The notes beneath the pieces were generated by a model. It saw only the letters and a list, made by a program, of their open reading frames with translations. It ran no database searches and was not told the DNA's origin. Shown here one piece after another: positions 24,601 to 37,515 of a stretch of DNA of 64,000 bases. The stretch's first letter is position 1, and each line of letters opens with the position of its first letter. Source of the stretch: Apus apus (taxonomy: Eukaryota > Chordata > Aves > Apodiformes > Apodidae); NCBI RefSeq assembly GCF_020740795.1, contig NC_067282.1:146182858-146246857 (forward strand), written 5' to 3'. The translations under genes were made by a program, and so were the position numbers.

Positions 24601-26337
24601 CCTCCCCACAAATGGTAGGAGAGAGGGCATCTCACAGTGAGCATTAGTGATGATTTGCATCTTCCTTGAACTGAACTCTGTGTGGGCCATCAAGTGCTCT
24701 GTGCTTCCAGACCTATTGATTATACTGAATTTCTCTTCATTCTTTTGTTTTGGAGACTTTAGTACTAAAGGCAAGTATCACTGTGGTGACTCTTAGAACT
24801 GTAATCTGTCTGTCCTATAGGAAAGAAATCAAGTGCCCCCCCTCTGCCCATTTTTTCCCGAGTACTCATGCCAAGGCTTCAGTGGGAAACCAAGTATGTG
24901 TATGGGAGCTCTTGCCCCATCTTTCATACACTTGTGTTCCCCAAACCACACCAAAGAAGAGATGTGTTATTGCATAGTGTCATAGAAGTAATGCTGTGGT
25001 AAAGACACCAAAAGCAGCTGACTGCAGAGCAGGGGCCTCAGCCTGCATCCCCGGGCCCCCAGCCTGGCAACCTGATACTTGGCTGTGGGTATTCCATTTC
25101 TAGGAAAGAGGCTGATGCTATTGACCCTGAGCTATTATTTGCCTAATGAAATACAGGGAACTGAGGGGTGGGAGCTAGATGTGAGGATCTGTGGCTTGCT
25201 GTCTTTTCTCCCTCTCCTTCCCTGGAAGAGTTTTGCAAGAATGCCTCTGCACTGCCAGGACAATAGTGCTGATGGCCAGCAGCACCCCTGCTCCAGGGGT
25301 GTCTATGGTGAACCGCTCTGTGTCGCTGTCTGCAGCACTCACAGATTGAAGCCACACAGCTAGGGCCTTCCTGCCTGACAGAGGAGCTTTGGACTTAATA
25401 TTCCAAGGAGCTTTGTAGAGAGACAGCATTTTCCCAGATGCCCTCAGCCATTCATTAATGGTCTGAGGCAGTCCCTTGTGTCTGGGGCATGGAGTGTGAT
25501 GCTGAGCCTGGCTGTCACCTCAGCTTTGTGGCCCAAGCGGAGCATTCTGCCCATTTTGACAGGCCTGTGGAGCTCGGAGCGCTGCTCCGTAGTGGGCTCC
25601 AGGAACGTGTGGTCCTGCCCATGTCCTGCCTGCCCCAGGGTGCAGCAGGGGCTCAGCCACCAGTGTGGGCTGACCTCAACCTGCACTGCCAGCCCGGGTG
25701 GGCTCTGCCAGGCCTGACTACCCCAACAGATATTGCTGCTGAAGGCAGAAGGAGGCAGGTCATGTATCAAACAGATTTTGGGGTAGCATGGGGTCTTTTT
25801 CTGTCAGAAAAGCCAATTGAATTTGCAGATCACAATGAAAATGCCGTCTGCCTCATTAGTGAGCTGCAATCTGTTCCTTCTCAACCCCCCCGCTTATATT
25901 CCCCACCAGGGATTTATTGTTCCTTTTCAATCTGATGTTTTAATCTCCCATTCCCCCGTCTTTGCGCCTCTCATTTCCCTTTCCAGAGCCGCTGCTCTTA
26001 CGTTTGTCTCTCCTGCCCTTGCCAGCTGGAGTGGGACACTTGCACCGTGTTTCTGTCAGAAGTGCCTTTAACTGCCCGCCGCTGCTAGCTGCCAAAAGAG
26101 AGGAGATGTCCTGTAAACACAGCAAACGGAAATACTGCCACAAGGCTGCACAGGTCCTGCCCTTTCCACAGCACTCCCGTGGTCAGGCATTAAAAACACA
26201 AGCTGGCAGGCTCAGACTCCAGGCTTCTGAGAAGACATCATAAACTTGGGGAGGCAGGGCAGTTGTATCTGTACTTGCCCCGGGATCCATGTGAGACAAC
26301 AGACAACTCACATCTAAGTGAGAAGAGGAAGGATCAT

Positions 26338-26363
26338 GTGCGTATTTGCAGTGCGTATTTGCA
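26338..26363. repeat. 13-bp unit, two tandem copies
   Basis: The unit gtgcgtatttgca occurs twice, exactly and head to tail. No associated gene feature is visible. Confidence 0.85.
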
Positions 26364-27550
26364 GCGCTGTTGCACACCAAAATTTGGCCAAGGTCTGTGC
26401 TATCTCCCGTGCTGAACAAGTCCTTGCTCTGAAGACCTTGCAGCAAAGCAGGAATAAAAATGATCCTGGCTGCTTGCTTTCCAGATATAAGTGGGTGGTG
26501 GCAGCTGAAACAAAGCCTTTAGTGACAAGGCTAACTTTCCCTGCAGGTAGAAGCAGTCTGGGAGAAGGGACTGGGGATACTGCATTTGAAGATCTCCCAG
26601 AGAAGCCTGACAATTACATTTTAGGACATGTACCCTTGTACCAACAACCTAAATAGTCACGGACTGAGAAGGCCAACGACGTGGTACAGCAGGGACATAC
26701 TGTTTGTGCTCGAGAGCCAAATCTGCACCGCTCCTCTGTGCTCCAATGCCTTCAGCGTGTGCTGTACAACAAGTTCCCTTTTTCCTAGACAGGGACACGT
26801 TTCCTGTGGTTTGTCCTCTGGTGCCTATTTCTCAGCTTTTCCTGCTGAGGAGGGGACGACACAAGCCTCCAGGGATGCCATCAGCTGGAAGTGAGCAAGG
26901 GGCCGCTTCACCCCAACCTTGCTCCTGTTGTCACAGCTTGTGCCAGGCGTTGTGCAGCTGCAGGGCCAGGCAGCAGCAGTGAGGTCTCTGCCTGAGCTGC
27001 AGAATGCCTGAATCAGCAGTAAAAAAACCCACAAAAAAACCAACAACCCTGAGCTGCCTCCAAGCCCTCCTGGAAAAAAAACCTCTGGAGGCATCCCGCT
27101 TGGGTGGGAATATCCAGTGCTGGCCATGCCTGCCAGCTTGCCCCATCTGCCACATGACTCTCTAAGGATGGGGCAGCCCTCAAAGGCTTCACCTTGAGCA
27201 TCCTGAGCTCCTTGCTTCTTCTTGAGGGCATAAATGAAACACAAGGGTTTTTGTTGCTTTTCACCTTAGTTTCTTTCCTTGATGGTCTAACCCAAAGCCC
27301 ATGGAAACCTATGGAAAGATTCATGTTGGTTTTCCTGTGTCTTGGGACTGAAATCGCTGCTTTTCCTTCTCTTTAACTGCATATCTGTAGCATTCTGCTG
27401 CTGCCTTTTAAATTAGGTTTCCTAGGATAAAATAAAAATAATACAGAGGGGGAAGATGGAAAAGAACAGAACAAATATTCCCTTCATCTAAAACAGAAAT
27501 AATTGGCTGGAGAGGTGTGAAGAGTCACAGGGATTGCCTGAAGGCAGTGG

Positions 27551-27586
27551 CCTGGTGTACCTGGTGTACCTTCTGTACCTGGTGCT
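27551..27586. repeat. 9-bp tandem repeat, four copies
   Basis: Four consecutive 9-bp units follow the pattern cctggtgta. The first two are identical, the third has two changes and the fourth has two changes at its end. It is a very short minisatellite-like array. Confidence 0.75.
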
Positions 27587-29959
27587 GAGTGGCCATCTTA
27601 AGTAGAACCAGTTAAACACATCTGGGATAATATCTTAATGCTGTTCATATTGGTTTTTTTCTATTGATATGCTGGATATGCTGTGTCTTCTTTCTAGAAG
27701 TGCTTTATGGAAGTGGAACAAGAGGGTAGGTGTGTTTTGCATGTCAGCGTGGCTGCACATTGTATGGCCCATCGATCTGGAGCTGAAGGAAATTCAGCAT
27801 TTGATCTGGAATCAAAACTTTTTCCCAGCTTTTTGCACCAAACTTGTCAGGGTGTCTGGCAGGTTGCAGCCAAAGCAGTATCAGGAAAGGAGAGGGTGGC
27901 TATTTGACAACCTTGACTGGGATGGGCAAGTCCAGTGACCAACACTGGCTATGACCTTCCTCTGCTAGTTTGTCCTCATGCCTCTCCAGGGCTCAGAACT
28001 GATGAGCCAGGTCAGGTGTAAGCAGGGACTGTGCCTGAGTGGAAAACAGCTGGCAGGGACCAGCAGCTCATGATAGTTGTGGTGAGGTCTAGGGATGGTC
28101 AGCATCACTGCTCTCTGAAAACAAGCACTGTGAGTGGCCCAGAGGGCCAGTTCTGAAAAGGGTTGAGAATTATTCCTGACACCTAGTTTAACTCATCCTA
28201 GATGATCATACTTCAGTCCCAAGCTTTGACAAACACAGAAGCCCAAACTGTGGCCAGAGCTTTGCATCCCTGAAAACCCATTTTTGCGTGGCAGGGGAGA
28301 CCCATGGGATTCACCAGCACTGTCTGTGACAGAGAACGAGGGCTTGACCCCTGCTGCACAGTCCCTCTCCTTAGAAGTGTTTTTCTGTCTCTGGAAGCAG
28401 TGCCTCAGCTGGTGCAGATCGTGCTGGCCCTGGTGACATGTGGAGGCTGTTACATGCTTACATCAGTCACAGCATGCCAGTTTGTTTTCTTTCTACTTAG
28501 CTGTTTCGCAACGCCTTCCCAATTAAATTACTAATAGTTTTCATAATCACATTGGAGCAGCTACATGCCTGGAATTCATACAGATGTCCTGAATTTTGGA
28601 ATGTTCTCACTTGCACAGGCACATCTCATGAATCACTCGTTCTACGGAGAGGACCCTGCTGGCCAGCCAGCCTTGCTGGCAGTGCCTCAGCCCCTGCTGG
28701 AGCAGCGAGCTCCCTCAGGTACACAGCTTCTGCTGGGTGGGAAGGGACATCTCGATGGCAGGATGCTGGTGCAGCCCTGTGTCATCTGCTGATCCGCAGA
28801 GAGATGTCCTGTTGGAGAGCTGGCTGTGGAAAGTTGTCCTAGACCCCTACTGGGTGAGTGGTAGTGGCCCTGCACAGTCCCCCTGTTTTCCTTGTCTTAT
28901 GTGGCAAGTCTACTGGGGACAGAAACGAGCAGAGGTTTGAATTTCCAGTGCCCTTCACAGCAAGTACCCCCAAGATGGAGCTGTGTGGAGAGGACGGGGA
29001 TGTTCTGGCCAGGGTTTTTTTAAGACACCCAGGAGAGGAGCTGAATTCAGGTCTTCCATGTTCAGGATGGCAGATCCTTGGTGCTGGCCATGGCAATCCC
29101 CAAATCCCAATGCCCCATGTGGCTTGCAATGGAAGGTCCTGCCCTCCTCTCTCCATGCCTACGCTATGTCCGTGCTGAGCCACAACGATGAGGAAAAAAA
29201 CACACGTGGTGTTTCTTCCTTTCAGCTGCCAGCAGCAGAGCCTTGCTGGGCTGGCCTGGTACTCAGGGCTGTGCACAAAGGAGACCTCCTTCTGAGACAC
29301 CCCGCAGCACTCAGATTTGCCTGTGAAGCAGGAGATGCAGTGACCTGTATTTCAACATGAATGACCACAATTGTAGTTCCTGCCCCTCCAGTGATGCAGG
29401 TCTTTATTAAACCTGACTGGGGTCTGTAACCTCTGCTGCCTGCAGGTTCTCCCAGCTGCAGGCATGCTGTGTGAAGTGCTGTTTGTATTTCCTTCTATTC
29501 ATGCTAACCTTACCTGCCATGAATGATGCAATCATGTGGACAAGAAGAGATCATAGGGACATTCAAAGTCCAGGATGGAAAAAGGGAGGGGCGGGGGGAG
29601 AGAGAAAAAGCAGAAAGTAGAGTTTCCAAGGCTGGAGTACATTTGGTTGTGGGACTCGGGGGACATCAGAGACATGCTGAAGCCTCCGGGTTGGAGGGGA
29701 ATAGCCACTTGGTGCCCGTAGGTCTCTGTACTTAGGCCATCACCCTCCATGGCTGTTTTGAGTTCATTGAGTTCAGGGAAACCTGAAGTGAATTGAGTCT
29801 CTGAGGGCTGGTGGAGCCCTGGTTGCTGGAGAAGGAGTGGCAAGGACCACCACCAAAGGCAAGTACAAGCTTATCTGTGCAGGGAGACATGAGGTTGAGC
29901 TCCTGTAAGTCTCCAGGGTGGTAGATGATATGTCTGTGGATGACAGCCAGAAGCAGTGG

Positions 29960-30190
29960 TTTTAGACATCTAGGGTGGACATTAGGAGAAGTTTCTGCTC
30001 AGGAGGATGGTGTATCACTGGAACAGGTGACCTTGAGAGTCAGTTCTCTGACCTTGAGGGGTTTAAAGACTTGGCTAGGCACAGCCATGGCTGGTCTCAG
30101 CTAGTGTTGGCAACAGTCCTGCTTTTTATGGGAGACAGAACCGGAGGTACCCAGAAGTCCTTCCCAGCAGATACTTCTATGACTGTAGTT
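29960..30190 (+). mobile_element. Degenerate CR1-like LINE 3' remnant
   Basis: The order of phrases matches the 3' region of CR1 elements: 'ggacattaggagaagtttct', 'tggtgtatcactggaacagg', 'gaggggtttaaagacttgg', 'ctagtgttggcaacagtcct', then a decayed 'ttctatgac' end. Many substitutions indicate an old copy, older than the one near 20 kb. The 5' limit is uncertain. Confidence 0.6.
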
Positions 30191-31660
30191 ACATTAAAAT
30201 TGAATAAACATGCCCTTGTGTTGACTTAACCTTCCCAGTGAGTGTGTTGATCTGGTTTTGTTGACACACTCATTCCTAGAATCTGATTCTCACTAAATCC
30301 AAAGTGAGAATGGGAGCTGGTCTGTACGTTACCTGAAAAAAAAATATGTGAGTTGGGTTTTTGGTGCTGTCCTTCAGGCTCTGGGAAAGCTGGCAGGGGC
30401 TGAACACTCATCCCTGTAAAGACATGGTGCCAAGCTGTGGCAAGTTCCATAGATGCAGTTACAGGGATATGATTCCTGCTTGTGATCAGGGGCCTAATGG
30501 CCCTTCAGCTTGTGTTTCTGCTATGTCTTTGCACTTCAGCTTCTGCTCCAGGTACAATGGGCTGCAGCTAATGATGGCTTGGGGGAATCTAGAGCCAGAT
30601 TCTCATTCTTTCACCTCTTCTAAACCATGAGATGTAATAATGTGTTTCTGTTTCACTGCAGGCATAAACCAGGACCCTTGAGGGATTTGGGAGCACAACT
30701 AGAGGTACTCCTTTCAGTCTAGGGATTAAAGTTCTGCCCAAGCATCTCCCAGCATAGAGCATGCCCCCCTTCCCTCTGTTAACTGCCACCCTTAACCAAA
30801 CCTTCTCCTACCCCCATACCCCACCAAGTCCCTCTTCTGGCAACTACCAGCGTAGCCCATATCCACAGTGGGGCTAGAGAGGCCCTGTAAGTGGTGGCAA
30901 GGATGAGTATAAATCCTGTTTTCCTTCTGGCTGGAGGATTTGCTGTGTTTTTGCAAGACACTGCTCCCTGTTACCTGGGATAGGCCACCAGAAACTGGCT
31001 GTGCATTCCTGTATCGGATCACAGGTGCTAAGGTAGAGACTCTGGACAGAGAAAACCTTTCTTGTCCCCTTCATTCCAACAGAGACGTGGGGAATGGTGA
31101 ACAATTAATCTGAAACTGTGTAGTAACATCTAAATCCCCATGGTCTGAGACATTCTGGATAAGAGTCAGAAAGGGTTAACTAGGAAACATGTTCCCTCCA
31201 GCATAATTGTATGTTTGGCTTATATTTTAATAGATGAGTAACAGCTGAACAGAGTGGCCAAAAGGAGAGAGTCCCCCCAGCCTGAAGTACCTTCAAGGCA
31301 GAGCTCAGGCTGAGTGTGAGTCAGGTACTGGGGTGGGCATTTGCCACAGAACACAGAAGATTAACTATGAATTAGGCAGCTATGTAAGCAGTGAGTAGCA
31401 ATCTGAGTGAGTGGTTAATGCAGGTGTGAAGGGTTGGGGCTTTGTCAATGCTTAAATTTTTTTTTTAATATTCTGAAGGCAGGAAGAGCAGAAACAAAGC
31501 CAGGGGCTGTGGTCGAGCCTTGGGGGAGCTGGAGGACTGGAGTGATAAATCAGCAGCATTGCAGTGAGATTAAGGGGAAATCTAGTGTAATATATCAGGC
31601 AATATGGAAAGAGGAGTTTTATTACTACTGTCAGCTCTGAAAGGATTCAGTTCCAGATGG

Positions 31661-32170
31661 TTAAAGCAGGGGTAGGTCAAGAACCCCCATTAAATGGGGC
31701 CCACCATCTGACAACATCTGACAATAGCAGAACTGGAGGAGGGTTTTCCCTGTACCAGGAAAGGGTTTCACCTGGAGAGAGCTGTCTCCATAGCAGAGTA
31801 AAATGGCTTGCATTAGTGGATAATTTTCTCTTTCTGAAGAAAGCTGGTGGTAAGTGTGGCCATTTTTGCATTTCCCTCCATTTAGGAAACATGCCTTGTT
31901 CTTGCAGAACAGTTCTGGGAAGGCTTTGGGATTAGTTTGCTGCTCAAAAGCAAATGCACCAGGCGGTTCTGGGTGCTGTTGGCCTAGCATTGATGTGTAC
32001 ATTTGCCTCGATACAGCCCCCACCACCGCAGCTCCACAGCCCACCAGCCCCAGGGATGGGTAGCAGTTCAGCACCAGCTGCGCCGTGATGGGGACCCCTG
32101 TTCCCCAGGGAGAAGCTTCAAGATGTTCAACTTGTTTCTGATAAATCTCCCAGCAGTGGCTAAGAAGCAA
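31661..32170 (-). CDS. Unrecognised 169-codon minus-strand ORF
   Basis: This is the longest uninterrupted ORF in the window. It has one hydrophobic segment (LVLNCYPSLGLVGCGAAVVG), then a polar region with SRQMYTSMLGQ and cysteines in KNKACFLNGGKCKNG. A possible acceptor (CTCCCTGGGGAACAG) lies just before the GVPITAQ codons, so only part may be an exon. I recognise no family and see no clear partner exon. A chance ORF is the default explanation. Confidence 0.22.
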   Translation of the reverse strand: MLLSHCWEIYQKQVEHLEASPWGTGVPITAQLVLNCYPSLGLVGCGAAVVGAVSRQMYTSMLGQQHPEPPGAFAFEQQTNPKAFPELFCKNKACFLNGGKCKNGHTYHQLSSERENYPLMQAILLCYGDSSLQVKPFPGTGKTLLQFCYCQMLSDGGPHLMGVLDLPLL

Positions 32171-34553
32171 TATCTTTTATAGCTGTCAGCCAGAACAAGA
32201 GGTAGGACAAAACCTGGTTCGTGGAGGAATTTCTCCTACAATATCGAGGGATGTTGGGCATTGGCACTGCCCAGCTCCATGTCAAAGGCAGGCTGACCTT
32301 CCAAACACAGCACTGATACAGAGGGACAAATTGCTGGGAGAAGGGGGGATGTTGGTCTGTTTTCCAAGATCAGTTTTAAAACATTTGAAATGGTTAAGAA
32401 GAATTCTCATTTGGGGAAATTTTGGCTGTACTTTGCTACATTGGACTTCTCTGTTGGGTCTCTTCTGCTAGAAATGTTTAGATTTATTTTTGTTTGTGTT
32501 CTGTCTTATGCAGCTAAGAAAACAGTTTCAAATAGGACAAATTGTCTTGTTCCAGGGAGGAGGTCTGATCTGGAGAGTGAAAACAGCTTGCTGCTTGGAG
32601 AGCCATCCATGAAAGAACAAAGCTCTAAGGACAGTTCCCTACCCTGTGCCCCACAGGAGATATTATAAAGCCAAGATGCTGGCCTCAGAAAGCACTACTA
32701 TATGAGGCAATCTCCTTGTTAAGTGTTTGTTTTTTTCTCCTAGGATTTATTTGCCTCAGTGACTGGTCCTCTGGGTGCTTTTCCTTTGGGTATGATAGGC
32801 ATGGAGGCAAGTGCCTAAGATATTCCCTTCCCCTGCTTGTAAGGAAGGGGAATAATGTTGGCTCGTTTCCCAGGCACGCTGGTGCAGTTTTCTGATAGCC
32901 TTTTAGTAGGTGGTGCTGTAGAAGAAGAGCTGAGTCTATTTTAATCAGCCCATATTTGTGTTGTGCATGTTGCTGGCAACACGAAAGGAAGAAATGCTCA
33001 TGGAAGAGCCAGTGTTTCTGCACAACATGCATAGAAAATCAGTTCTGGATGAACAGAAGTAGGAGTTTCTTGTGGCAGTTGGATGGAGAGTTACACTCAG
33101 ATGCTTAGAGAAGTGAGATGACATCATATGATCAGTACAACTTGTGAAAATGAATCAGTGCTGTTATTATTAAAACATCTCCACTTGTAATGTCTGCTTT
33201 GGCAGACTGGTTGAAATGAGGAATCTATAACTTGGTGTAGGATATATATTCCTAGTAGGAAGGAACTAAAAGCAACAGAATTTTGCTTCTTGAAAACCAG
33301 ACTCAATTTAGTCCAATTTCTAGACAAAGAGCTGAAGTGTGGATTCAACACTTTTAGGTTCTCAATTAAAGGTCATTGACACATCATCAGAAGGTCCGGA
33401 CTCATCACATCATCAGTCTGTTTTCCAGAAAAAGTCACTCTTGTTCAAAGGACAACTGGAAATACCTAAATGAGATTATAAAAGTGATGTGTCCTGAGCC
33501 TGGAATAATTTTCCTGTCAAGGCTTAAGAAACAAAGTAATAAAAAATTAATTCCTTTAGAAAGAAATATTAGGAAATGGGAGTCTTTTGATAGACAACTC
33601 ACAAGACTACAACTCCACTGTAGAAAGCGGAGCCAGTGGAAATTATTTTTACATTTTCATCTAAGGCAGTCACTCTGGATTTAGTACTACGTCTCAGGTT
33701 GTAAGTCTGAGTCTGATTTATTAGCATCTGTCCCTTTCAGTTTCTTATTGAGGGTGGTAAACCAGCTGTAGAAAGTTGAAAAGAAGTTGAGTTTCATGTG
33801 TTGTCTTTTCAGCCTGGCTCTCATGTTCATTTTGGTCTATAAACAAACATCTCTCAGGTCTCCTAAATAGATTTTCTGATCGAGTTCCCAGAACAGACCA
33901 CCACCAGTCTCATTAAATCTTATTTATGCTACTTTTATGCATGAATAAAAAAGCTCCCATTCACTGCTGATTTTATTTAGTTAGATCCTGTGCCTTGTGA
34001 TGGACACTGAATTGGAGTGACATTTCTTGCCTTAAAAAAATAACAATAGTGGCACTGCAGAGTACAGTTGGGTGTCTGCATCTTTTGCAGTATGAAAAGG
34101 AAGGGGTTAACCTGTTCTTGGCTGTATGGTATTGATTGAGGCAAAGAAAACACATCTGTAAATAGTTAGTGTTCCCTAGTAGCTGTTTTTGGGGGGGTTT
34201 TCTGGGTAAGTCATTGAACTGGGACTCTAGAGGTATGATCTGTTTCCCAGGGATGCCACCCGCTTCCTGCACGTTAGGAGGAGGAAGGTCACTAGTTGCT
34301 CTAGGTCTCAGCTCCCCAACTGAGAATGATGTTTTCTCCCTCCTCTAATTTTTTCCAACTTGCTTGTTTATATCGCTAGCTTTTCAGCAGAGTAACATCT
34401 ACTCTGCCTTTGTGCTGATCACGATGGGTCCTCCTCTCAGCTGGGGCCTCTAGACACTGAATAACAAGTAACGAATAACAAATTATGGTTTTCCCTTTAA
34501 GATTGTCTCCATCTCCATCCATGCTGCAGTGCCTGTGAGGTAAGCTTAACAGC

Positions 34554-34581
34554 TAAAAATAAATGAATAAATAAATAAAAA
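34554..34581. repeat. Simple repeat, (TAAA)n-like
   Basis: Imperfect aaat/aata units, including ataaataaataaa. Ordinary microsatellite. Confidence 0.8.
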
Positions 34582-36801
34582 TCAGTAAATGGAGTAAAGA
34601 TCTAGCTGGTGTGAAAAGTTGTGAAATGGGTTTCTTTTTCTTCAGTCTTGCAGGCTGAGGAGCTCACACAAAGGTACTGCATTTTGGAAGGAGAAGGTTT
34701 TGAGCCTGTCCTTTAAGTCAAAAGGGTGAACAAAAAGCAGCTTTGTGTGTTTTCTTTGTGCTAAGCACATTGTGAATATTCTTAAGCATTGCCACAAGGA
34801 TTAACATCTCAGCATTTTAATGTGCTTGGTGCTGGAATGTAGTTGGGAAGCAGGGCAGGCAGGAATGGTCTCTCCAGGCAGTGGGCTCTCTAGGTGTCTC
34901 TTTGAAGTGCTATTCAATAGCTTTCTGCTACTCTTTCTTTTTTTCCCCTTCTTTCAACAGCTTCTGGAACAAATTCTGATAATTTTACCTTTCTGAAATT
35001 TATTGGACTGGTCTGTTCTACCTCCAAATTCTTTTGCGTGACAGGAGTACAAAAAAAGAGAAAAGCATGTGGACAAAAGTATGGAGTTTGGTATTTACTT
35101 TGGATCATTAACCTGGTCAGTAAATTTGATTTGATCTCTCCTTTTTTATGTTCCTCCCCCCCTTTGTGTAATTTCAGAGCTTGCTAAGAGACGCTGTCAT
35201 TTGCTGCTTCGGGATCTCAGCAAGAAATGGGAGACTGATGGATTGCAAATGCACCTGCTCTGTTTAAAACCCAGCCAAACAGATAAGTGGCCTTTTAATT
35301 ATCTCACAGCAGAATTTTAGAGATAGCTGTGCACATCATTTCTCTTCAATTCAGTTTTCATTCGGTGAGCCCTCTGTGTTTCACTATTCCGGATGAATGC
35401 TCTGCCATTCTCCTTTTGGATGAGAGATACCAGATGATATTAGTATTTCACGTGAGGTAATTAATTAGCATTAGAGGGAGCTGTAGCTGGGGGCTCAGGA
35501 AGCTCCCAGAGGTCTCTCTCTACCCCTCTGGAGCTGCTACCTCCAGCAGCCCTGTGAGGTTTTGAGACTCTGAGGAGCAGCAGCGTGGGACCAGATGGGG
35601 CTGATGTGACCCATCTGAGCCTTAAGGAGTCCTCCGGGACTCATTAGAGGTTTAATAACTAAAGTTGGCTGTTTTGATTGAGAAGATGCTTGTGCAGGCT
35701 TGGCGTGATCTCAGAGAAACCAGCTAAGGCTGCTGGCAGGAGGGAAGGCTTTCTGCATGTGCTATTCAAATGTGTGTGGAGAAAGGGATAAGCCCTGCTT
35801 CTTCCTGCTGGTTTCCAGGTGGGAAAACCACTGCAGATAGGGGAGAGAAGCCCTTAGTTACACTGAGTTTATACAGGGCATGCAAAGAGGTATTGTGGGT
35901 GAGTGGTAACACGAATTGTCCTCTCAAAGTTATGGGGACATATAGATCTATGGATGGGAAATACAGACTATCAAGAAAATAATCTCTGGCTGCCTAGATC
36001 TGCTTCTGTAGGTGACCTCTGTCTACTCTTGGACTCACCATTGCAATTAAATAATTTTTAGAAATCCATCCATGAAATATGGTTTCATGTAGAGTGTAAC
36101 TTTGTAATAGTGTACAGACATGGGGCTGGGGCAAATATTCACTATACCTGCAATTTACTGCATTGGAATGATGAAAAAACACTCAAGTGTGAGAGCATTG
36201 GAGGGGATGTGTGGCAGGAGGAGGGGCAGGAGCCAAACTACCTACTACAGACCTGTCTTGTCTGCTCTAACTGGGTTAATTAGCAGTATAAAATGTCTAC
36301 CCTGCTGTTAGGAAAACTATAAACAGGTTTGCTACAGCAAATTAAACTGTAGTAACCTAACTAAGCAGAAGGTGAGTTTCTTGGTGAAGGTACCAGCCTG
36401 GGACTGAAGGAGAGGTTGGAGAGACAAGTCAGCAAAGTAGGAGGTTGCTGCAGTGCGAAAGAACTGGATCTAGATCAACTCATGGGATCCCTGGAGTGTC
36501 TAAAGTTCCCTCTTTTCTAGGAAAAAACTTAACTCCTGTTTTTATTACCAAGAAAGCTTTTATATTACTATAAAAAACAGTCTTGTCTGAAATTAATGAC
36601 TATGCTGTTTTGCAATTGCAAATAGTACTTAGTCCTGACTCTTCAATACTCTGATAGCAAAAAGCCTTGACAGCATATTAATAAACACTGATAAGCTGAA
36701 GCTCTAGTGAGAAAACCAGAGTTTGTTAATTCAGCAAGGACGGAGAGGAATTAAAAAAAGCTTCAGTCCTCTGTGCACCCCAACTAACAGAGCTCTTTGC
36801 T

Positions 36802-36820
36802 AAAAAAAAAAAAAAAAAAA
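36802..36820. repeat. Poly(A) tract
   Basis: Uninterrupted run of about 19 A, followed by further A/T-rich sequence. No retroposed gene body is visible upstream. Confidence 0.8.
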
Positions 36821-37292
36821 TCAATTAAAAAAATTTTAAAAATTAACATCAGATATCTTCAAGATCTCAATTGCTAGGCTTACAACTTGAAATCTGCTCT
36901 CTGATAGCATGCTGATATCTGTGTCCCCCCAAATTAGGTGCCATTAAATTAACCCTAAACTGGCCAGTTCCAGTGTAGGCATCACAGCTGAATTTGGAAA
37001 CCATATCCTGAAGTGTAGCACACAACTTGTAAAGCTCTGTGCTCCTTGGCAGAAGAGGCAGAAAACACATTCCATCTCAGGAGCTGTACTGATGTGAGAG
37101 ATGATACTGAGTGTGTTATATGCACCTGTGGCTTGCCTGGTGCATCCAGCAACTGAGGAGACCAGATGCAAGAAATCCTGACAGGTTTCTGCAAAAAATC
37201 TTCTCTGGAAGAGAAGAATCTGAATCCCTAACTCTTTCCTTATCTTACAGGTGAGCCTTGAGGACACTTGGGAGGCTGTAGCTCCTGGATGC

Positions 37293-37313
37293 ATGACCGT
37301 CCCCTGGGATTAG
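37293..37313 (+). promoter_or_regulatory. Upstream ORF (6 codons) before transporter start
   Basis: ATG ACC GTC CCC TGG GAT TAG lies ten bases before the main ATG at 37323. A second upstream ATG at 37289 is in another frame that overlaps the main ORF. Both would be in the leader if the transcript includes 37251 onward. Upstream ORFs of this kind can damp main-ORF translation, but an effect here is only inferred. Confidence 0.4.
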
Positions 37314-37322
37314 AAGAAAGCC

Positions 37323-37515
37323 ATGGGGAAAGACAAGAAAGAAGAAGCTGTCTTTCTGAGGAAGAAGATAACTTTGCTGCGGGCTTTCTCGCTCCTCATC
37401 GGCAGCATGGTTGGCAGTGGCATCTTTATCTCCCCGAAAGGTGTACTGGAAAACTCCGGCACCGTGGGTTTCTCTCTGGTTGTCTGGTTTGCCTGTGGGC
37501 TCCTCTCAATGTTTG
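37323..37515 (+). CDS. SLC7A11-like: Transporter coding exon 1
   Basis: N-terminal tail and helix 1 plus the start of helix 2 ([20 protein letters not shown]). The exon may begin at 37251 after the acceptor ttatcttacag. The donor TTTG|GTGAGT leaves phase 1. Confidence 0.94.

Larger units (their letters stand above)
20519..29830. other. Intergenic stretch without a recognised gene
   Basis: No known protein domain was recognised in either strand. GC content rises after about 24.3 kb, which lengthens chance ORFs on both strands. Content worth noting is the minus-strand exon-like ORF at 21457-21679 and two tiny tandem repeats at 26338-26363 and 27551-27586. Confidence 0.5.
30191..37250. other. 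Intergenic / upstream region of the SLC7A11-like gene
   Basis: No recognised gene or repeat family. It contains a (TAAA)n-type run at 34554-34581 and an A-tract at about 36802-36820. A 169-codon minus-strand ORF lies at 31661-32170. Non-coding 5' exons and the promoter of the transporter presumably lie here, but none can be placed with confidence. Confidence 0.5.

Noticed and set aside
25444-25935. Long overlapping ORFs on both strands (about 108 and 148 codons)
   Set aside because: The GC-rich stretch keeps both strands open; repeated G/C-rich residues and no family resemblance.
28839-29300. 153-codon minus-strand ORF
   Set aside because: Same reason: GC-rich, low-complexity composition, opposite-strand ORFs equally long.
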